This document shows, one piece after another, positions 1-8,561 of a stretch of 51,031 bases of DNA. Position 1 is the first letter of the stretch; each line of letters opens with the position of its first letter. The position numbers were made by a program, and so were the translations under genes. The notes under the pieces are model-generated. The model was not told the DNA's origin. It did no database searches and saw only the letters and a program-made list of their open reading frames with translations. This stretch comes from Desulfobacteraceae bacterium (GTDB lineage: Bacteria; Desulfobacterota; Desulfobacteria; Desulfobacterales; Desulfococcaceae), in assembly GCA_011390755.1 (NCBI GenBank), contig JAABRU010000030.1:1-51031 (forward strand), written 5' to 3'.

Positions 1-930
1 TTCCCGGTGAAAAAATTTCCACCCTGTTCTGAAAAAGATTTATCCGGATTTTCTGACCAAAAATCGACCAGTCCCTGTGCATGAACGCGTTGGCAGTCAG
101 TTCTCTGATCACAAAGGGTTCATAATCGTGCCTGTCGGTTCTTCGGGTTTCTTCTTTGTTAAATATCGGTTTTACTCTTGAGTTTATTTTCACAAACTGC
201 TCGGCAGCCCCGATCAGTTCGGGAATCGTACCGTCAAGACTTTTATAATCAGTCATATCGTCTGTCAGGTCATTACCGTCAAAACAGTTCATATCAATCC
301 CGGTCTGAGGAAGAAATCCGGACGTATCTGTTCCGAAAAAAAGAGCACCGGCCACCGTGAGGCAGGCGTTTTCATCAATAATCTGGAAATTATACAGTAA
401 CTGTCTGAAATCCGCTTTATCTTCCCATTCCATCTGCCGGTAATCTTTGCAGTACAGTCTGAATTTAAGCAAATCTATATTGTCAACATCTGTACCCGGA
501 AGTCTGGACACCTCAAAATGAAACCGGGAACCATCCTGAAAAAGCCTTATCAGTTCTTCATTCGTAGGTTCGATGGATACTGACCCGACCCGGATATAAT
601 ATTTGTTGGACGATCTGACTTTGAAGGGTTTGAATTTTCCTTTTTCCACTGAAATGCGAAGAATTTTTTTTCCTCTGTGTGAATAAATGAAATTTCAGGA
701 ATTACCGGGGGAATAATATTGTTTCTGCAGATATGGATAATTCTTTCTTCAATCCGCTTATCCTCAACCCCTTCAATCCTGCCCCTGTCGGAAATACCGA
801 TAAATATATCACCTCCGGACATATTGGAGAATGCTGTGATTTCCTTTGCCAGACTGTCATTATGGAAATCAGCGGATTTAAATTCTGTTCCGGAATCCTC
901 TCCGTTGCGGATGATCTGATAAATATCCAA
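1..930 (-). pseudogene. AlbA_2/Schlafen-type ATP-binding protein, frameshifted, 3' end outside window
   Basis: The reading frame starts at a TTG (928-930) preceded by a good AAGGAAG ribosome site. It encodes an AlbA_2 N-terminal domain with the pattern E(F/Y)KSA...KEITAFSNMSGGDIFIGI. Near 640-650 the frame is lost, at the point where the protein should continue FQVEKGKFKPFKV. Moving to another frame restores a perfectly sensible protein all the way to the window edge, including YYIRVGS and the GHKL-like ATPase block ELTANAFMHRDW followed by RVEIFSPG. A single missing base (one G in a cag-gtg context) explains this. Such proteins are usually several hundred residues long, are found in genomic islands, and are annotated as transcriptional regulators or ATP-binding proteins; their biochemical role is not settled. 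This copy is either a recent pseudogene or an assembly error. Confidence 0.8.
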
Positions 931-1006
931 ATCGGGCTTCCTTTGAGTTATTGATTATTTCCAGAAAAAAATATCTGGTAGTGGGGCAAATCATCAGGCT
1001 GGTCCA

Positions 1007-1495
1007 TCAGAAATTTTTCTCTGCCTCCTCTAGCGCCTGAATATCAAGCAGATCAACTGCACGTCCGGAAATTTTCTTTATTTCAATCAGATATTCCGGC
1101 CTGACAAGCGGAATGACCGTGCCGTCAATCCGCAGGTGAATCGTATCTGCAACTGCATCTTTATAAATATCCCGGTCTGCAAAAATAATATCAACAATGA
1201 TGATTCCGTTATCCGGTGTGAAGGTATCTTTTATAAGCACCCGCCAGATGGTGCAGTTTTGGAAGTGCATCAGGTTATCATCCTGAATAACCTCAAAATT
1301 CCCTTTCAGTAATTTCCTGACAGATTCCAGGGAATCAGGCCCGATAAGCATCAGAAGGTCAATATCTTCCGTGGCTCTGGGTTTTGCAAGAATCCCAACT
1401 GCCAGACCTCCGATCAGGCAGTATCTGATCTCTGTTTCATTCAAAACGGAACACAGGTGTTTTAAGTTGTTAAACAGGCTTTTTCCGATTTCCAT
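1007..1495 (-). CDS. Nucleotidyltransferase (AbiEii/MNT-like)
   Basis: A 162-residue protein with the nucleotidyltransferase signature near residues 28-48: an IGGLAVGI glycine motif, then RATEDIDLLM with the paired acidic residues that bind metal and NTP. A later acidic residue in IIVDIIFADRD fits the third catalytic carboxylate. Families of this kind transfer nucleotides to RNA or protein and are often the toxin half of toxin-antitoxin or abortive-infection pairs. The gene overlaps the end of a 63-codon ORF upstream by 34 bases, so the two are probably co-translated. The substrate cannot be read from sequence. The toxin role is an inference from family and gene pairing. Confidence 0.75.
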   Translation of the reverse strand: MEIGKSLFNNLKHLCSVLNETEIRYCLIGGLAVGILAKPRATEDIDLLMLIGPDSLESVRKLLKGNFEVIQDDNLMHFQNCTIWRVLIKDTFTPDNGIIIVDIIFADRDIYKDAVADTIHLRIDGTVIPLVRPEYLIEIKKISGRAVDLLDIQALEEAEKNF

Positions 1496-1653
1496 AATTT
1501 TTCTTTTCTTGCCAGCATATCCTGATATATCATTTTTCTGATTTCCTCATCAGTTTTCCGGGGGTGTTTCTGTCTGAAATATGCTTCTTTAAGATTGAAG
1601 CAGAGATCAATAATCTGAAGTGTTTTATTAAGGTTGTTTATGTATCTGTCCAT
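1462..1653 (-). CDS. Small helical protein, partner of the nucleotidyltransferase
   Basis: A 63-residue, charged, predominantly helical protein with no recognised domain; the middle reads FRQKHPRKTDEEIRKMIYQD. It ends inside the start of the nucleotidyltransferase gene, the arrangement expected for a co-translated regulator or antitoxin. A GGGAA stretch precedes the ATG, a weak ribosome site. A short near-copy of its central coding sequence lies about 260 bp upstream (1789-1820), evidence of a decayed duplicate. A function as antitoxin is a guess from the pairing. Confidence 0.5.
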   Translation of the reverse strand: MDRYINNLNKTLQIIDLCFNLKEAYFRQKHPRKTDEEIRKMIYQDMLARKEKLWKSEKACLTT

Positions 1654-1788
1654 TTTTTTCCCATTTCCCTGATTCCTGACAATTTATCCGTCTCAGATTT
1701 TCATCTTACATCAGAACATGATGATAAATGAAATTATTTTATTTTAATATTATATATATATCTTTTCTGTCAAGAAACCGGTCACAGA

Positions 1789-1915
1789 TATATCATTTTC
1801 CTGATTTCCTCATCAGTTTTTTTATCCATTGGCATTATGCACAATGACTTTGAAATATTCGCCGTCAATATCAAAATCCGGAGATATGACCTTGTTGTCT
1901 TTGATTAAAATAACA
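1789..1915 (-). pseudogene. Debris: duplicate of the small-gene segment plus an orphan C-terminus
   Basis: The bases at 1789-1820 repeat, with few changes, the segment at about 1528-1560 inside the 63-residue gene. Just upstream on the minus strand is a short open stretch ending in a stop near 1830. It reads KVISPDFDIDGEYFKVIVHN and has no start, so it looks like the tail of a lost gene. I do not recognise its family. Confidence 0.4.
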
Positions 1916-1937
1916 ATCTAAATTCTAAAGATTTTTT

Positions 1938-2075
1938 TGGTGGTGGGTCAGATCCGTTGATCCGAATATTCCCCTCCCCCGGCGGGAGGGGTCAGGGGAG
2001 GGGGGAAATAAAGGATGTTTACACCCTCCCCCTGCCCCTCCCTGAGGGAGGGGAGTCTTAAGGAAACGGCATTGA
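1938..2075. repeat. GTGGGTCAAATC / CCCTCCCC repeat element
   Basis: This starts with GTGGGTCAGATCCGTTGAT and continues with several CCCTCCCC/GGGAGGGG inverted blocks. The same start and the same C-rich/G-rich blocks occur at 27643, 29380 and 42651, and related C-rich blocks at 12980-13170. It is a dispersed, non-coding palindromic repeat, and the ORF read through it is not a gene. Confidence 0.7.
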
Positions 2076-2123
2076 TTATATATTGTAATCATTTCATATT
2101 GCTTATTCAATACGTCGCATTAT

Positions 2124-3071
2124 TCACTTTAACTCTTTGTTGGCTTCCATATCAAACCACATGCCGAAAAGGGTAAACTGACTGGCACTCATGAAAGAAA
2201 ACATGGCAGCCAGGGCATTGACAGATGGAATATGCCCGGTGAGCATCCAGTATAATAATAAGCGTATGAAAAGAATTATCGTTGCAATTCCGAACATCCC
2301 GCCCAAAGCATAAAAGAAAATCAGGGGATGAAAATCCCGGATAACATATTTTTCTTTCATCCGCCAGAAAAACATTTTGGTGAGAAGCCAGCTGATGGTG
2401 AACAGCACTTTTTTGATTTTCATCCCGGACTGTTCACCGATATTATAAACCGGTTTGACCGGAACATCCTTGACCCGGAAATTATATACATTCAGGCGGA
2501 TGAGCAGATCATTGGGCTGGCCGTAGCGTTTGTACATTCTGTCCCAGTCAATGGTCTCCAGCACTTTCCGGTTCATGGCCGTATAACCGGACTGGAAATC
2601 GGCCACATGCCAGTATCCGGATACAATTTTGGTCAGAAGGGAGAGAAAGGCATTGCCGAAATAGCGCGGGGGGGGCATTTTTTTGTATGCCTCACCGGTG
2701 ACAAGTCGGTTGCCCTTGGCATAATCCGCAGTGCCGTCCACCACCGGTTCCAGCAGCAGCGGCAGATCCTCCGGATTCATCTGCCCGTCCCCATCCATGC
2801 GGACGGCCACATCAAAGCCTTCCTGCAAAGCCTGTTTGTAACCGGTGGCAAGAGCACCGCCGCAGCCCTGGTTGATTTCATGGCGGATCAGCAGGATTTT
2901 TTCATTTTTCTCCCGGTAATTCTGCACAACCGCAGCGGTATTGTCGGTGCTTTTATCATCCACAATAATGATCCTGTCCACATAATCCGGCATGGAATCC
3001 AGCACGACAGCAATCTGTTTTGCTTCATTATAGGCCGGGATTACGACACATATGCTTTGTTTTTTATACAT
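2124..3071 (-). CDS. GT2 glycosyltransferase, polyprenyl-phosphate sugar synthase-like
   Basis: A 315-residue GT-A protein of the DPM1/dolichyl-phosphate glucosyl- or mannosyltransferase type. The N-terminus has VVIPAYNE (about 9-16), the nucleotide-binding IIVDDKSTDNT (about 35-45) and the metal-binding DGDGQMNPED (about 93-102). About 60 C-terminal residues form two hydrophobic spans after ISWLLTKMFFWR. Such enzymes load a nucleotide sugar onto undecaprenyl or related phosphate at the cytoplasmic face of the inner membrane, making the donor used by GT-C enzymes. Several GT-C genes follow on the same strand, so it is a natural donor synthase for them. The sugar (Man or Glc) is not readable. 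Confidence 0.8.
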   Translation of the reverse strand: MYKKQSICVVIPAYNEAKQIAVVLDSMPDYVDRIIIVDDKSTDNTAAVVQNYREKNEKILLIRHEINQGCGGALATGYKQALQEGFDVAVRMDGDGQMNPEDLPLLLEPVVDGTADYAKGNRLVTGEAYKKMPPPRYFGNAFLSLLTKIVSGYWHVADFQSGYTAMNRKVLETIDWDRMYKRYGQPNDLLIRLNVYNFRVKDVPVKPVYNIGEQSGMKIKKVLFTISWLLTKMFFWRMKEKYVIRDFHPLIFFYALGGMFGIATIILFIRLLLYWMLTGHIPSVNALAAMFSFMSASQFTLFGMWFDMEANKELK

Positions 3072-3453
3072 TATATTAACCGTAAATTCACTGTGTAGAA
3101 AAAAAATAACATACTGATATTATTAAAATCAGCCAAGAATGACACGAATCTGCACGAATCGCACAAACCGTAATTCGTGCAATTTGTGTAATTCGTGGCT
3201 GTAATATTAATTAAATCTTCTGAGCAATGGTACGGATAAATTATTTGATATTAACCAGTTTTTTGAAATTGCAAATAAATTTTGTCCTGTATGTGCCGTA
3301 AATTATAAACCCGGCAGCCAGAATCGCTGCTTGCAGTCCTGTTTTTAAAAAGGGGGGACTGATATTTCTGCAGCAAAATTATGACTCATGGGTATTTTTG
3401 ATAACACAATTTTCATAAACATAGTATCATTCAGCAGTATCGCACACCAACTT
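3072..3453. other. Intergenic region with a small palindrome
   Basis: No supportable gene. At about 3136-3200 there are interleaved copies of CACGAAT and ATTCGTG around GCACAAA/TTTGTG, a palindromic repeat able to fold into a long hairpin. The rest is AT-rich with no clear promoter. Confidence 0.5.
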
Positions 3454-3556
3454 TGATGAATCGGTAAAAAGTCCAAATTTCAAAAATCGCCATTAATAAA
3501 ATCAGACTGTTAATATGTATCAAAACCTGATTTTCGGACTTTTTACGAGACCATCA
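3454..3556. repeat. MITE-like element, TGATGAAYCGGTAAAAAGTC family, copy A
   Basis: A 103-bp element with terminal inverted repeats: TGATGAATCGGTAAAAAGTC on the left and GACTTTTTACGAGACCATCA on the right. Three further copies occur at 30115-30217, 38810-38938 and 38987-39089. Copy D is close to the reverse complement of this one through the interior (TAATAAAATCAG ... CAAAACCTGATTT). It carries no ORF. Confidence 0.8.
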
Positions 3557-3577
3557 ACTTTAATGCGTTATTTCATT

Positions 3578-3692
3578 TAAGGGACCCGGTAAGAAATAAA
3601 TCCTCCGGTAATATCCGGCGGATAAACAGAAACTGTGCATTCCGTCCCCTTATCAGATGAAACGGGGCAGTTATTTTTTGCTGAGTGCCTAA
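3578..3692. repeat. MITE-like element, TAAGGGACCCGG family, copy 1
   Basis: About 115 bp bounded by TAAGGGACCCGGTAAGAAAT on the left and TTATTTTTTGCTGAGTGCCT on the right, which are imperfect inverted repeats of each other. The same ends bound 48701-48940. The interior does not code. Confidence 0.65.
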
Positions 3693-3918
3693 AACTGTGT
3701 GTATGTATTCCAAAGGAAACTTCAGAATGCCGGGTTTAGCTTTGCTGGCCAGTGTTTAAGATAATTGTTTTGGGATAGATTTGGGGTGAACGCAGTGAAC
3801 CCTGGCATCCCTGAATCTGTTGGGGTTCGTTTCAACCCCAAATCTGTTTTCTTAAACACCATAAAACAGTACGGTAAGGTAAGATAGGCAGTAACAAAAT
3901 TGATTTGCAGAGCAAATT
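3693..3918. other. Intergenic palindromes downstream of the TPR glycosyltransferase
   Basis: Holds a degenerate GCCGGGTTTAGCTTTGCT segment related to the GTCGGGTTA stem-loops further on. It also holds an inverted repeat, AGATTTGGGGTGAA (3777-3790) with TTCAACCCCAAATCT (3831-3845). No gene or clear terminator with a T-run is visible. Confidence 0.5.
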
Positions 3919-6015
3919 TCATTTTTCTACAGATTCTCCTGCTTTTAACAGCCCGAATGAATTTACTGTCTCTGATATCTGATTTAATTTATTATATAAT
4001 TCCTCTGACAGATCAGCGGAAATATCCGGCAGCAGAACACTTTTACCGGATGCTGACAGTGCTTTTTTCAATGAAGATACCGTAAATTTGTTAAAAAGAA
4101 TTTCAATTGCCCGCCCGGTTCCCTTTTCATTCCCGGATTTTATCATATTATCAGTGATATGTAATAATATTTGAATATTGTTGGGAGATAAGCCGAAGGC
4201 CCGTTTCAGATAGACCAGTGATTTTTCATAATTCCCGGCTTTGGAAAGGCATATACCCATATAAAACAGGGTGTTTTTGCTGGCGGGGGAAAGGACAAGG
4301 GATTTTTTGATATGATACAGTGCTGTATCTGTATCGCCTGTTTTTACATGTATCATTCCTTTCAGATTATGATATTCCGGATTCTTTTTATTGCCGGAAA
4401 GTAATCTGTCCGCAGTGTTCAAGGCAGCTTCCGTTTTATGTAAGTGAACCAGCACCAATGCCAGGTTATAGCGGGCATCTGTATGCAATGGATTGTCCTG
4501 TACGGCTTTTTGATAATAGTCGGCAGCAGTTTCATAATCTTTCTGCTTCAGATAAATATTTCCCATATTATGGTAAGTATATGCCTTCTGTCCGTTTCTC
4601 ATATCCTTAAGATGCAGGGCCGTCTGATAGAGATGCAGGGCTGCGGCATCATTCCCCTCTTTGGAATAACATTCCGCAAGATTATGGACAGGCCGGGCCA
4701 GTCCCGGTGCTTTATGCGCAGTATCTGTCCAAAGGAATTTTTCCGTTGCCCAAACCCTGTTCCGGGTATAGGTTCCGATTCCTTCGGAAATCAGGATAAA
4801 TATGACAAAAACAGTCACAAGGCCGTACATAAGGGGACGGGTTCGGAAATGTTCCAGCCCTTTTTGAATGCCAAAGGCAATGGGCAGAAAGAGAAAAAAA
4901 GAAGGCAGATAATTGCGATGTTCATACACCATTTCCAGAGGTACAATGGAAGACTCCACAAGATGATTGAGAAAGAAAAACAGGATGGAAAAGGAAACAA
5001 GCGGTTTCCGGTGTATGAGAGCAATTCCCGCAGAGATGAGGGAAAGCACAATCAGAATGCAGGGTATTGTGGTCCGGGGATTTAACAAAGATGTGGATAT
5101 TTCAACATCGTGCATCAGAGAAAGACGATCTGCCACCGGCCAGAACAACTGAGACAGATACAGAACAAGAATTCCCGGCTGTGTCATTATCCGTTCGGAC
5201 AATGAAAAAAAGCGCGATTCATACCCCTGAAGAAAAGAAAACAGATTCCCTTTCATAAGAAGCAAAACTCCAAGAAAAAATGCCAGACCCGCGAACCCAG
5301 AAAATAACAGCAGAAATTTTCTTTTTTTCTTTTCTTTCAGATGCTCAAAAAAGATGATTTCCGCAAGCAGCAGAGACAGGGGCAGAAGAACCGCATTTTC
5401 CTTTGCGCCCACAGCCAGCACAAAACAGAGAAGAACCCCGGCATAAAAAAATACCGCATATCCCTGATGCTGTCCGTTTCTGCCCTTAAGATACAGCCAG
5501 ATGGCCAGAATATAAAACATGGCAGACAAAGAGGCCATACGCTGAACAATATAGGTCACGGCCTGGGTCTGAATGGGATGCGCAGCCCATAATGCCGCAG
5601 ACAGCAGCGCGCAGAAATGCACCTGATTTTCATTATAAAGCGGGGCCATTGCAGGTGTCCGGAACAACTGTGCACTTGCCAGAAAAAGAAAAAACGCGGT
5701 AAGGATATGAATAAAAATATTGACCGCATGATAGCCGGACACATTGTCTTTTCCGAAATACCAGTTCACGGCAAAGGTGACGGCGGCTGTGGGACGCCGC
5801 AGTCTGCTCTGATTGCTTCCGGCTTCGTAAAAAGACCCTTTCAGGTCTTCCAAAGACAGATTATCAATATGCACATTGGGATTGAAAAGAATATTGGGAT
5901 AATCGTCAAAATGCCAGGCGGCGCGGAAGCTATTGCTGTAAGAGATCAGGATAAGAATACCCAGCAAAAAAAAAGCATTTGCAGAGGGCAGACAGTTTTG
6001 CCGGGGGGAAGGCAT
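3919..6015 (-). CDS. TMTC-like membrane glycosyltransferase with C-terminal TPRs
   Basis: A 698-residue polytopic membrane protein. The N-terminal half has about ten hydrophobic spans. The first extracytoplasmic loop carries an acidic pair in WHFDDYPNI (D37-D38), the position of the catalytic/metal acidic motif of GT-C enzymes. RNYLPSFF-type residues precede the last spans. From about residue 450 the protein is tetratricopeptide repeats (AYTYHNMGNIYLKQKDYETA, DARYNLALVL, NTLFYMGICLSKAGNYEKSL). The architecture matches the TMTC1-4/DUF1736 group, whose animal members O-mannosylate proteins from lipid-linked mannose. The TPRs may bind the acceptor protein. It starts 4 bp after the ABC permease gene ends, so it is probably the last gene of that operon. 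Donor and acceptor are inferred. Confidence 0.75.
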   Translation of the reverse strand: MPSPRQNCLPSANAFFLLGILILISYSNSFRAAWHFDDYPNILFNPNVHIDNLSLEDLKGSFYEAGSNQSRLRRPTAAVTFAVNWYFGKDNVSGYHAVNIFIHILTAFFLFLASAQLFRTPAMAPLYNENQVHFCALLSAALWAAHPIQTQAVTYIVQRMASLSAMFYILAIWLYLKGRNGQHQGYAVFFYAGVLLCFVLAVGAKENAVLLPLSLLLAEIIFFEHLKEKKKRKFLLLFSGFAGLAFFLGVLLLMKGNLFSFLQGYESRFFSLSERIMTQPGILVLYLSQLFWPVADRLSLMHDVEISTSLLNPRTTIPCILIVLSLISAGIALIHRKPLVSFSILFFFLNHLVESSIVPLEMVYEHRNYLPSFFLFLPIAFGIQKGLEHFRTRPLMYGLVTVFVIFILISEGIGTYTRNRVWATEKFLWTDTAHKAPGLARPVHNLAECYSKEGNDAAALHLYQTALHLKDMRNGQKAYTYHNMGNIYLKQKDYETAADYYQKAVQDNPLHTDARYNLALVLVHLHKTEAALNTADRLLSGNKKNPEYHNLKGMIHVKTGDTDTALYHIKKSLVLSPASKNTLFYMGICLSKAGNYEKSLVYLKRAFGLSPNNIQILLHITDNMIKSGNEKGTGRAIEILFNKFTVSSLKKALSASGKSVLLPDISADLSEELYNKLNQISETVNSFGLLKAGESVEK

Positions 6016-6019
6016 GAAT

Positions 6020-6832
6020 TTATATCAGCTTTCTTTTCATGAATATCAGATTGGCGGCAAACAGCGCGCTGAGGGTCCAGCCCAGCAGAACAATGGCTCC
6101 TTCTGCCAGCAAAGCATTGCTGACAGTCAGATGATATAAAGCCGCTTCCCGAAAGTTGAGGGCTTCCAGATTGGGGAGAATATAGAAAATACATTTCAGA
6201 AGTATTTTCAGCCCCTGGGAATGTGTGTTTTCAGAAAAAATATAGAGATCATTGCTCCAATGCCCCAGAAAAGTAAGGCCGATAAGAAAAAAATTATGCA
6301 GAATCGGTGAGGTGAAACTGGCAAAAAAAAGGCTGAGGGCCGCCAGCAGTACCCATTCACCGAAAATGAAGGTGAGTGAAATCAGATGAGCAGAACTGAT
6401 GGGGACAGAAAACAGGTACAGCAGAATCATCCAGGCGGCAGCAAGGACACAAAAGAGGGAAAACAGAACCGATACACTTCCGAAGAATTTACCGATAAGA
6501 AAAACCGGCCGGGTAACCGGCCGGGACAATACCATATATATGGTTTTCTGGCGGATTTCCCGTTTGAGAATATTGGAACCGGTATAAATAACCGTTACCA
6601 GGCCCCACAGACCAATCACAAAGAGTCCGCAGTTCTGTATTACCCGCTGTCTTTCCCCAATGGCCATTTCCCCCAGCACCAAAGCGGAAAAAATCAGCAG
6701 AATACCCGATGCTGCGAGCAGATGCAGCAGACGATCCCGCACAGATTCTCTCCATACATTGAGAGAAATTGCCCTTACCTGATATGCAATCATTTTTCCC
6801 ATTTTATCTGTATCCTTATCATTCTGTATCAT
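6020..6832 (-). CDS. ABC-2 type exporter permease
   Basis: A 270-residue protein with six predicted membrane spans and the layout of ABC-2 permeases: a cytoplasmic N-terminus, a long first loop (LKREIRQKTIYMVLSRPVTR) and paired helices after it. The start overlaps the stop of the ATPase gene by 4 bases (ATGA), so the two are translationally coupled and form one transporter. No substrate is evident. Because a TPR glycosyltransferase follows directly, export of a lipid-linked glycan or protein is possible, but this is speculation. Confidence 0.8.
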   Translation of the reverse strand: MIQNDKDTDKMGKMIAYQVRAISLNVWRESVRDRLLHLLAASGILLIFSALVLGEMAIGERQRVIQNCGLFVIGLWGLVTVIYTGSNILKREIRQKTIYMVLSRPVTRPVFLIGKFFGSVSVLFSLFCVLAAAWMILLYLFSVPISSAHLISLTFIFGEWVLLAALSLFFASFTSPILHNFFLIGLTFLGHWSNDLYIFSENTHSQGLKILLKCIFYILPNLEALNFREAALYHLTVSNALLAEGAIVLLGWTLSALFAANLIFMKRKLI

Positions 6833-7758
6833 TCTGCTGAATTCCTGAAGCGGAAAAGAACCTCGGCGATTTCTTCCTGCACCGGCCGCAGTGATATAAT
6901 GTTAAAGGAATGCGTATCTGCTGTATGCAGAAAATCTTTTTTCCGATCTTCAGGAATCATTATCCGCCAGTTTCCTTCGGGCTGCCGGATAATATCTGAT
7001 TTATCTTTCGCAAATTTTTCGAATAGTTCTGTATGTTCTGTCTCACATATCATTTCATATCCGGTAATCTTCCGGGGCATGTCGGAAAGACGGCCTTCCC
7101 ACTGCACCTGCCCTTTTTCACAAACGACACCACGGTCAGACAAACGTTCCACATCCGAGAGAATATGGGAACTGAAAAGAATGGTACGGCCGGATGCTTT
7201 ATAATCCAGCAAAACAGACTGAATCCGGTGCCGCCAGTAGGGATCAAGACCGCTCATGGGTTCATCCAGCAGCAGAATGTCCGGATCATGTACCAGAGAC
7301 TGGGCAATCCCGGCCCGCTGCAACTGGCCTTTTGATAAGGTATTCATCATCTGATCCGCCTGGGGCAGCAGTTCTGCCAGTTCCAGTACCGTTTCGGTTC
7401 TTTGGACAAGTCTGTCTCCGCTCAGTCCGGAAAAACCGCCCAGCATGAGCAGCCATTCTCTCAGGCGGAGATGGGGATAAATATACTGGGATTCCGTCAG
7501 AAATCCCAGACATTTTTTGGCCTGCGGCAGGCTTGCCGGTCTGTCTTTGATCATCACCTGTCCGGCATCCGGCACCAGCAGTCCTGCCCCCAGTTTGATG
7601 GTAGTGGTTTTTCCGGCACCGTTAGGCCCAACCAGGCCCAGAACAGTTCCCCGGGGGACTTTGATATTGATTCCGTGAAGAATTTTCCGGGATCGCATCC
7701 AGAATCCCTGACGTACGGAAAAAGTAATATTTTTCCATTCAAGGGCATATTTACTCAT
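6829..7758 (-). CDS. ABC transporter ATP-binding protein
   Basis: A 309-residue ATPase subunit. Walker A is [10 protein letters not shown] (about 44-53), the signature is TLSKGQLQRAG (note SKGQ in place of the common SGGQ) and Walker B is ILLLDEPMSGLDP, with the H-loop in SSHILSD. A roughly 80-residue extension follows the nucleotide-binding domain, as in many ABC-2 exporters. It overlaps the start of the permease gene and is itself overlapped by 8 bases by the upstream CPWC-protein gene. A GGTGATG ribosome site precedes the ATG. Confidence 0.85.
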   Translation of the reverse strand: MSKYALEWKNITFSVRQGFWMRSRKILHGINIKVPRGTVLGLVGPNGAGKTTTIKLGAGLLVPDAGQVMIKDRPASLPQAKKCLGFLTESQYIYPHLRLREWLLMLGGFSGLSGDRLVQRTETVLELAELLPQADQMMNTLSKGQLQRAGIAQSLVHDPDILLLDEPMSGLDPYWRHRIQSVLLDYKASGRTILFSSHILSDVERLSDRGVVCEKGQVQWEGRLSDMPRKITGYEMICETEHTELFEKFAKDKSDIIRQPEGNWRIMIPEDRKKDFLHTADTHSFNIISLRPVQEEIAEVLFRFRNSAE

Positions 7759-8440
7759 TCTTCATCACCTTTTCAATTTTTTTCAGCACTTCTTTCCGCA
7801 GGGCCGGATCCTGCACATTCCGCAGAGACTCCTGCAGAAAACGCAGGGCCAGTTCTTTTTCTCCGACTTCTGTAGCAAAGGTGGCAGAAAGGTTTGCCAG
7901 ATAAACCGGTGCGCCGGGTAAGGCAGAGGCTTTGTGGAATGCCTGCGCCGTATCCAGTTTGTTTTCCCGGTATTTCCATAAATAATATCCTTTAAAAAAC
8001 CATAACTGCCATTCCTCCGGATGGAAAAGCAGCCCTTTTTCTATGAAATAAAAACCGTCCTCCGCGGCTTCGGCCTCCGAAGTCAGTATAACAGCCCCGT
8101 ACAGATATGGTGCCTGCCAGCGGGGTGACAGATCGGTGATCAGATCCAGCAGATGGAAGAGGTGGGGATAGGATTTATCTGAAAGAAAATGCTGGCCGAA
8201 ATAATAAGAGGTCCGCATCCAAAGCAGATCTGCCAGAAAATGCGGATCCGCCGGAGCAAAAATCCGCATCAATGGTGCGCTGATGGGGATATAAAGAACA
8301 TCTTCTCCGATCTGTTCCTCGCACCAGGGACAGGCCGGATTGATTTTTCTTTGCCCGTATCGCTTATGTATAAAGTTGAACTGCAGGGATATCGTGGCAA
8401 GGAGGAACAGAAAACATATAAAAGGATATATTTTTTTCAT
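7751..8440 (-). CDS. Membrane-anchored TPR-like protein with CPWC motif, ABC partner
   Basis: A 229-residue protein with one N-terminal membrane anchor or uncleaved signal (residues 5-25), then INPACPWCEEQIGED, whose CPWC looks like a thioredoxin-type or metal-binding CXXC. The rest is helical with TPR-like periodicity (LDTAQAFHKASALPGAP, KELALRFLQESLRN). It is first in a tightly packed operon with the ABC ATPase, the permease and a TMTC-like enzyme. No characterised family is recognised. A periplasmic accessory to the exporter is the simplest reading. Confidence 0.65.
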   Translation of the reverse strand: MKKIYPFICFLFLLATISLQFNFIHKRYGQRKINPACPWCEEQIGEDVLYIPISAPLMRIFAPADPHFLADLLWMRTSYYFGQHFLSDKSYPHLFHLLDLITDLSPRWQAPYLYGAVILTSEAEAAEDGFYFIEKGLLFHPEEWQLWFFKGYYLWKYRENKLDTAQAFHKASALPGAPVYLANLSATFATEVGEKELALRFLQESLRNVQDPALRKEVLKKIEKVMKNE

Positions 8441-8561
8441 ATTACTTACACAATCCGTACATTACAATTAAAAATTAAGTCAGAAATGAATAAAAAATAT
8501 AACACATTCCCTGAAAAAAAACAACCTGTTTGCCAGTGCTGAATACCGGATTGGAAATTCC

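Noticed and set aside
1925-2110. 61-codon minus-strand ORF
   Set aside because: It is translated from the CCCTCCCC/GGGAGGGG repeat.
3722-3922. 66-codon minus-strand ORF
   Set aside because: It lies across palindromic repeats and lacks a credible start.
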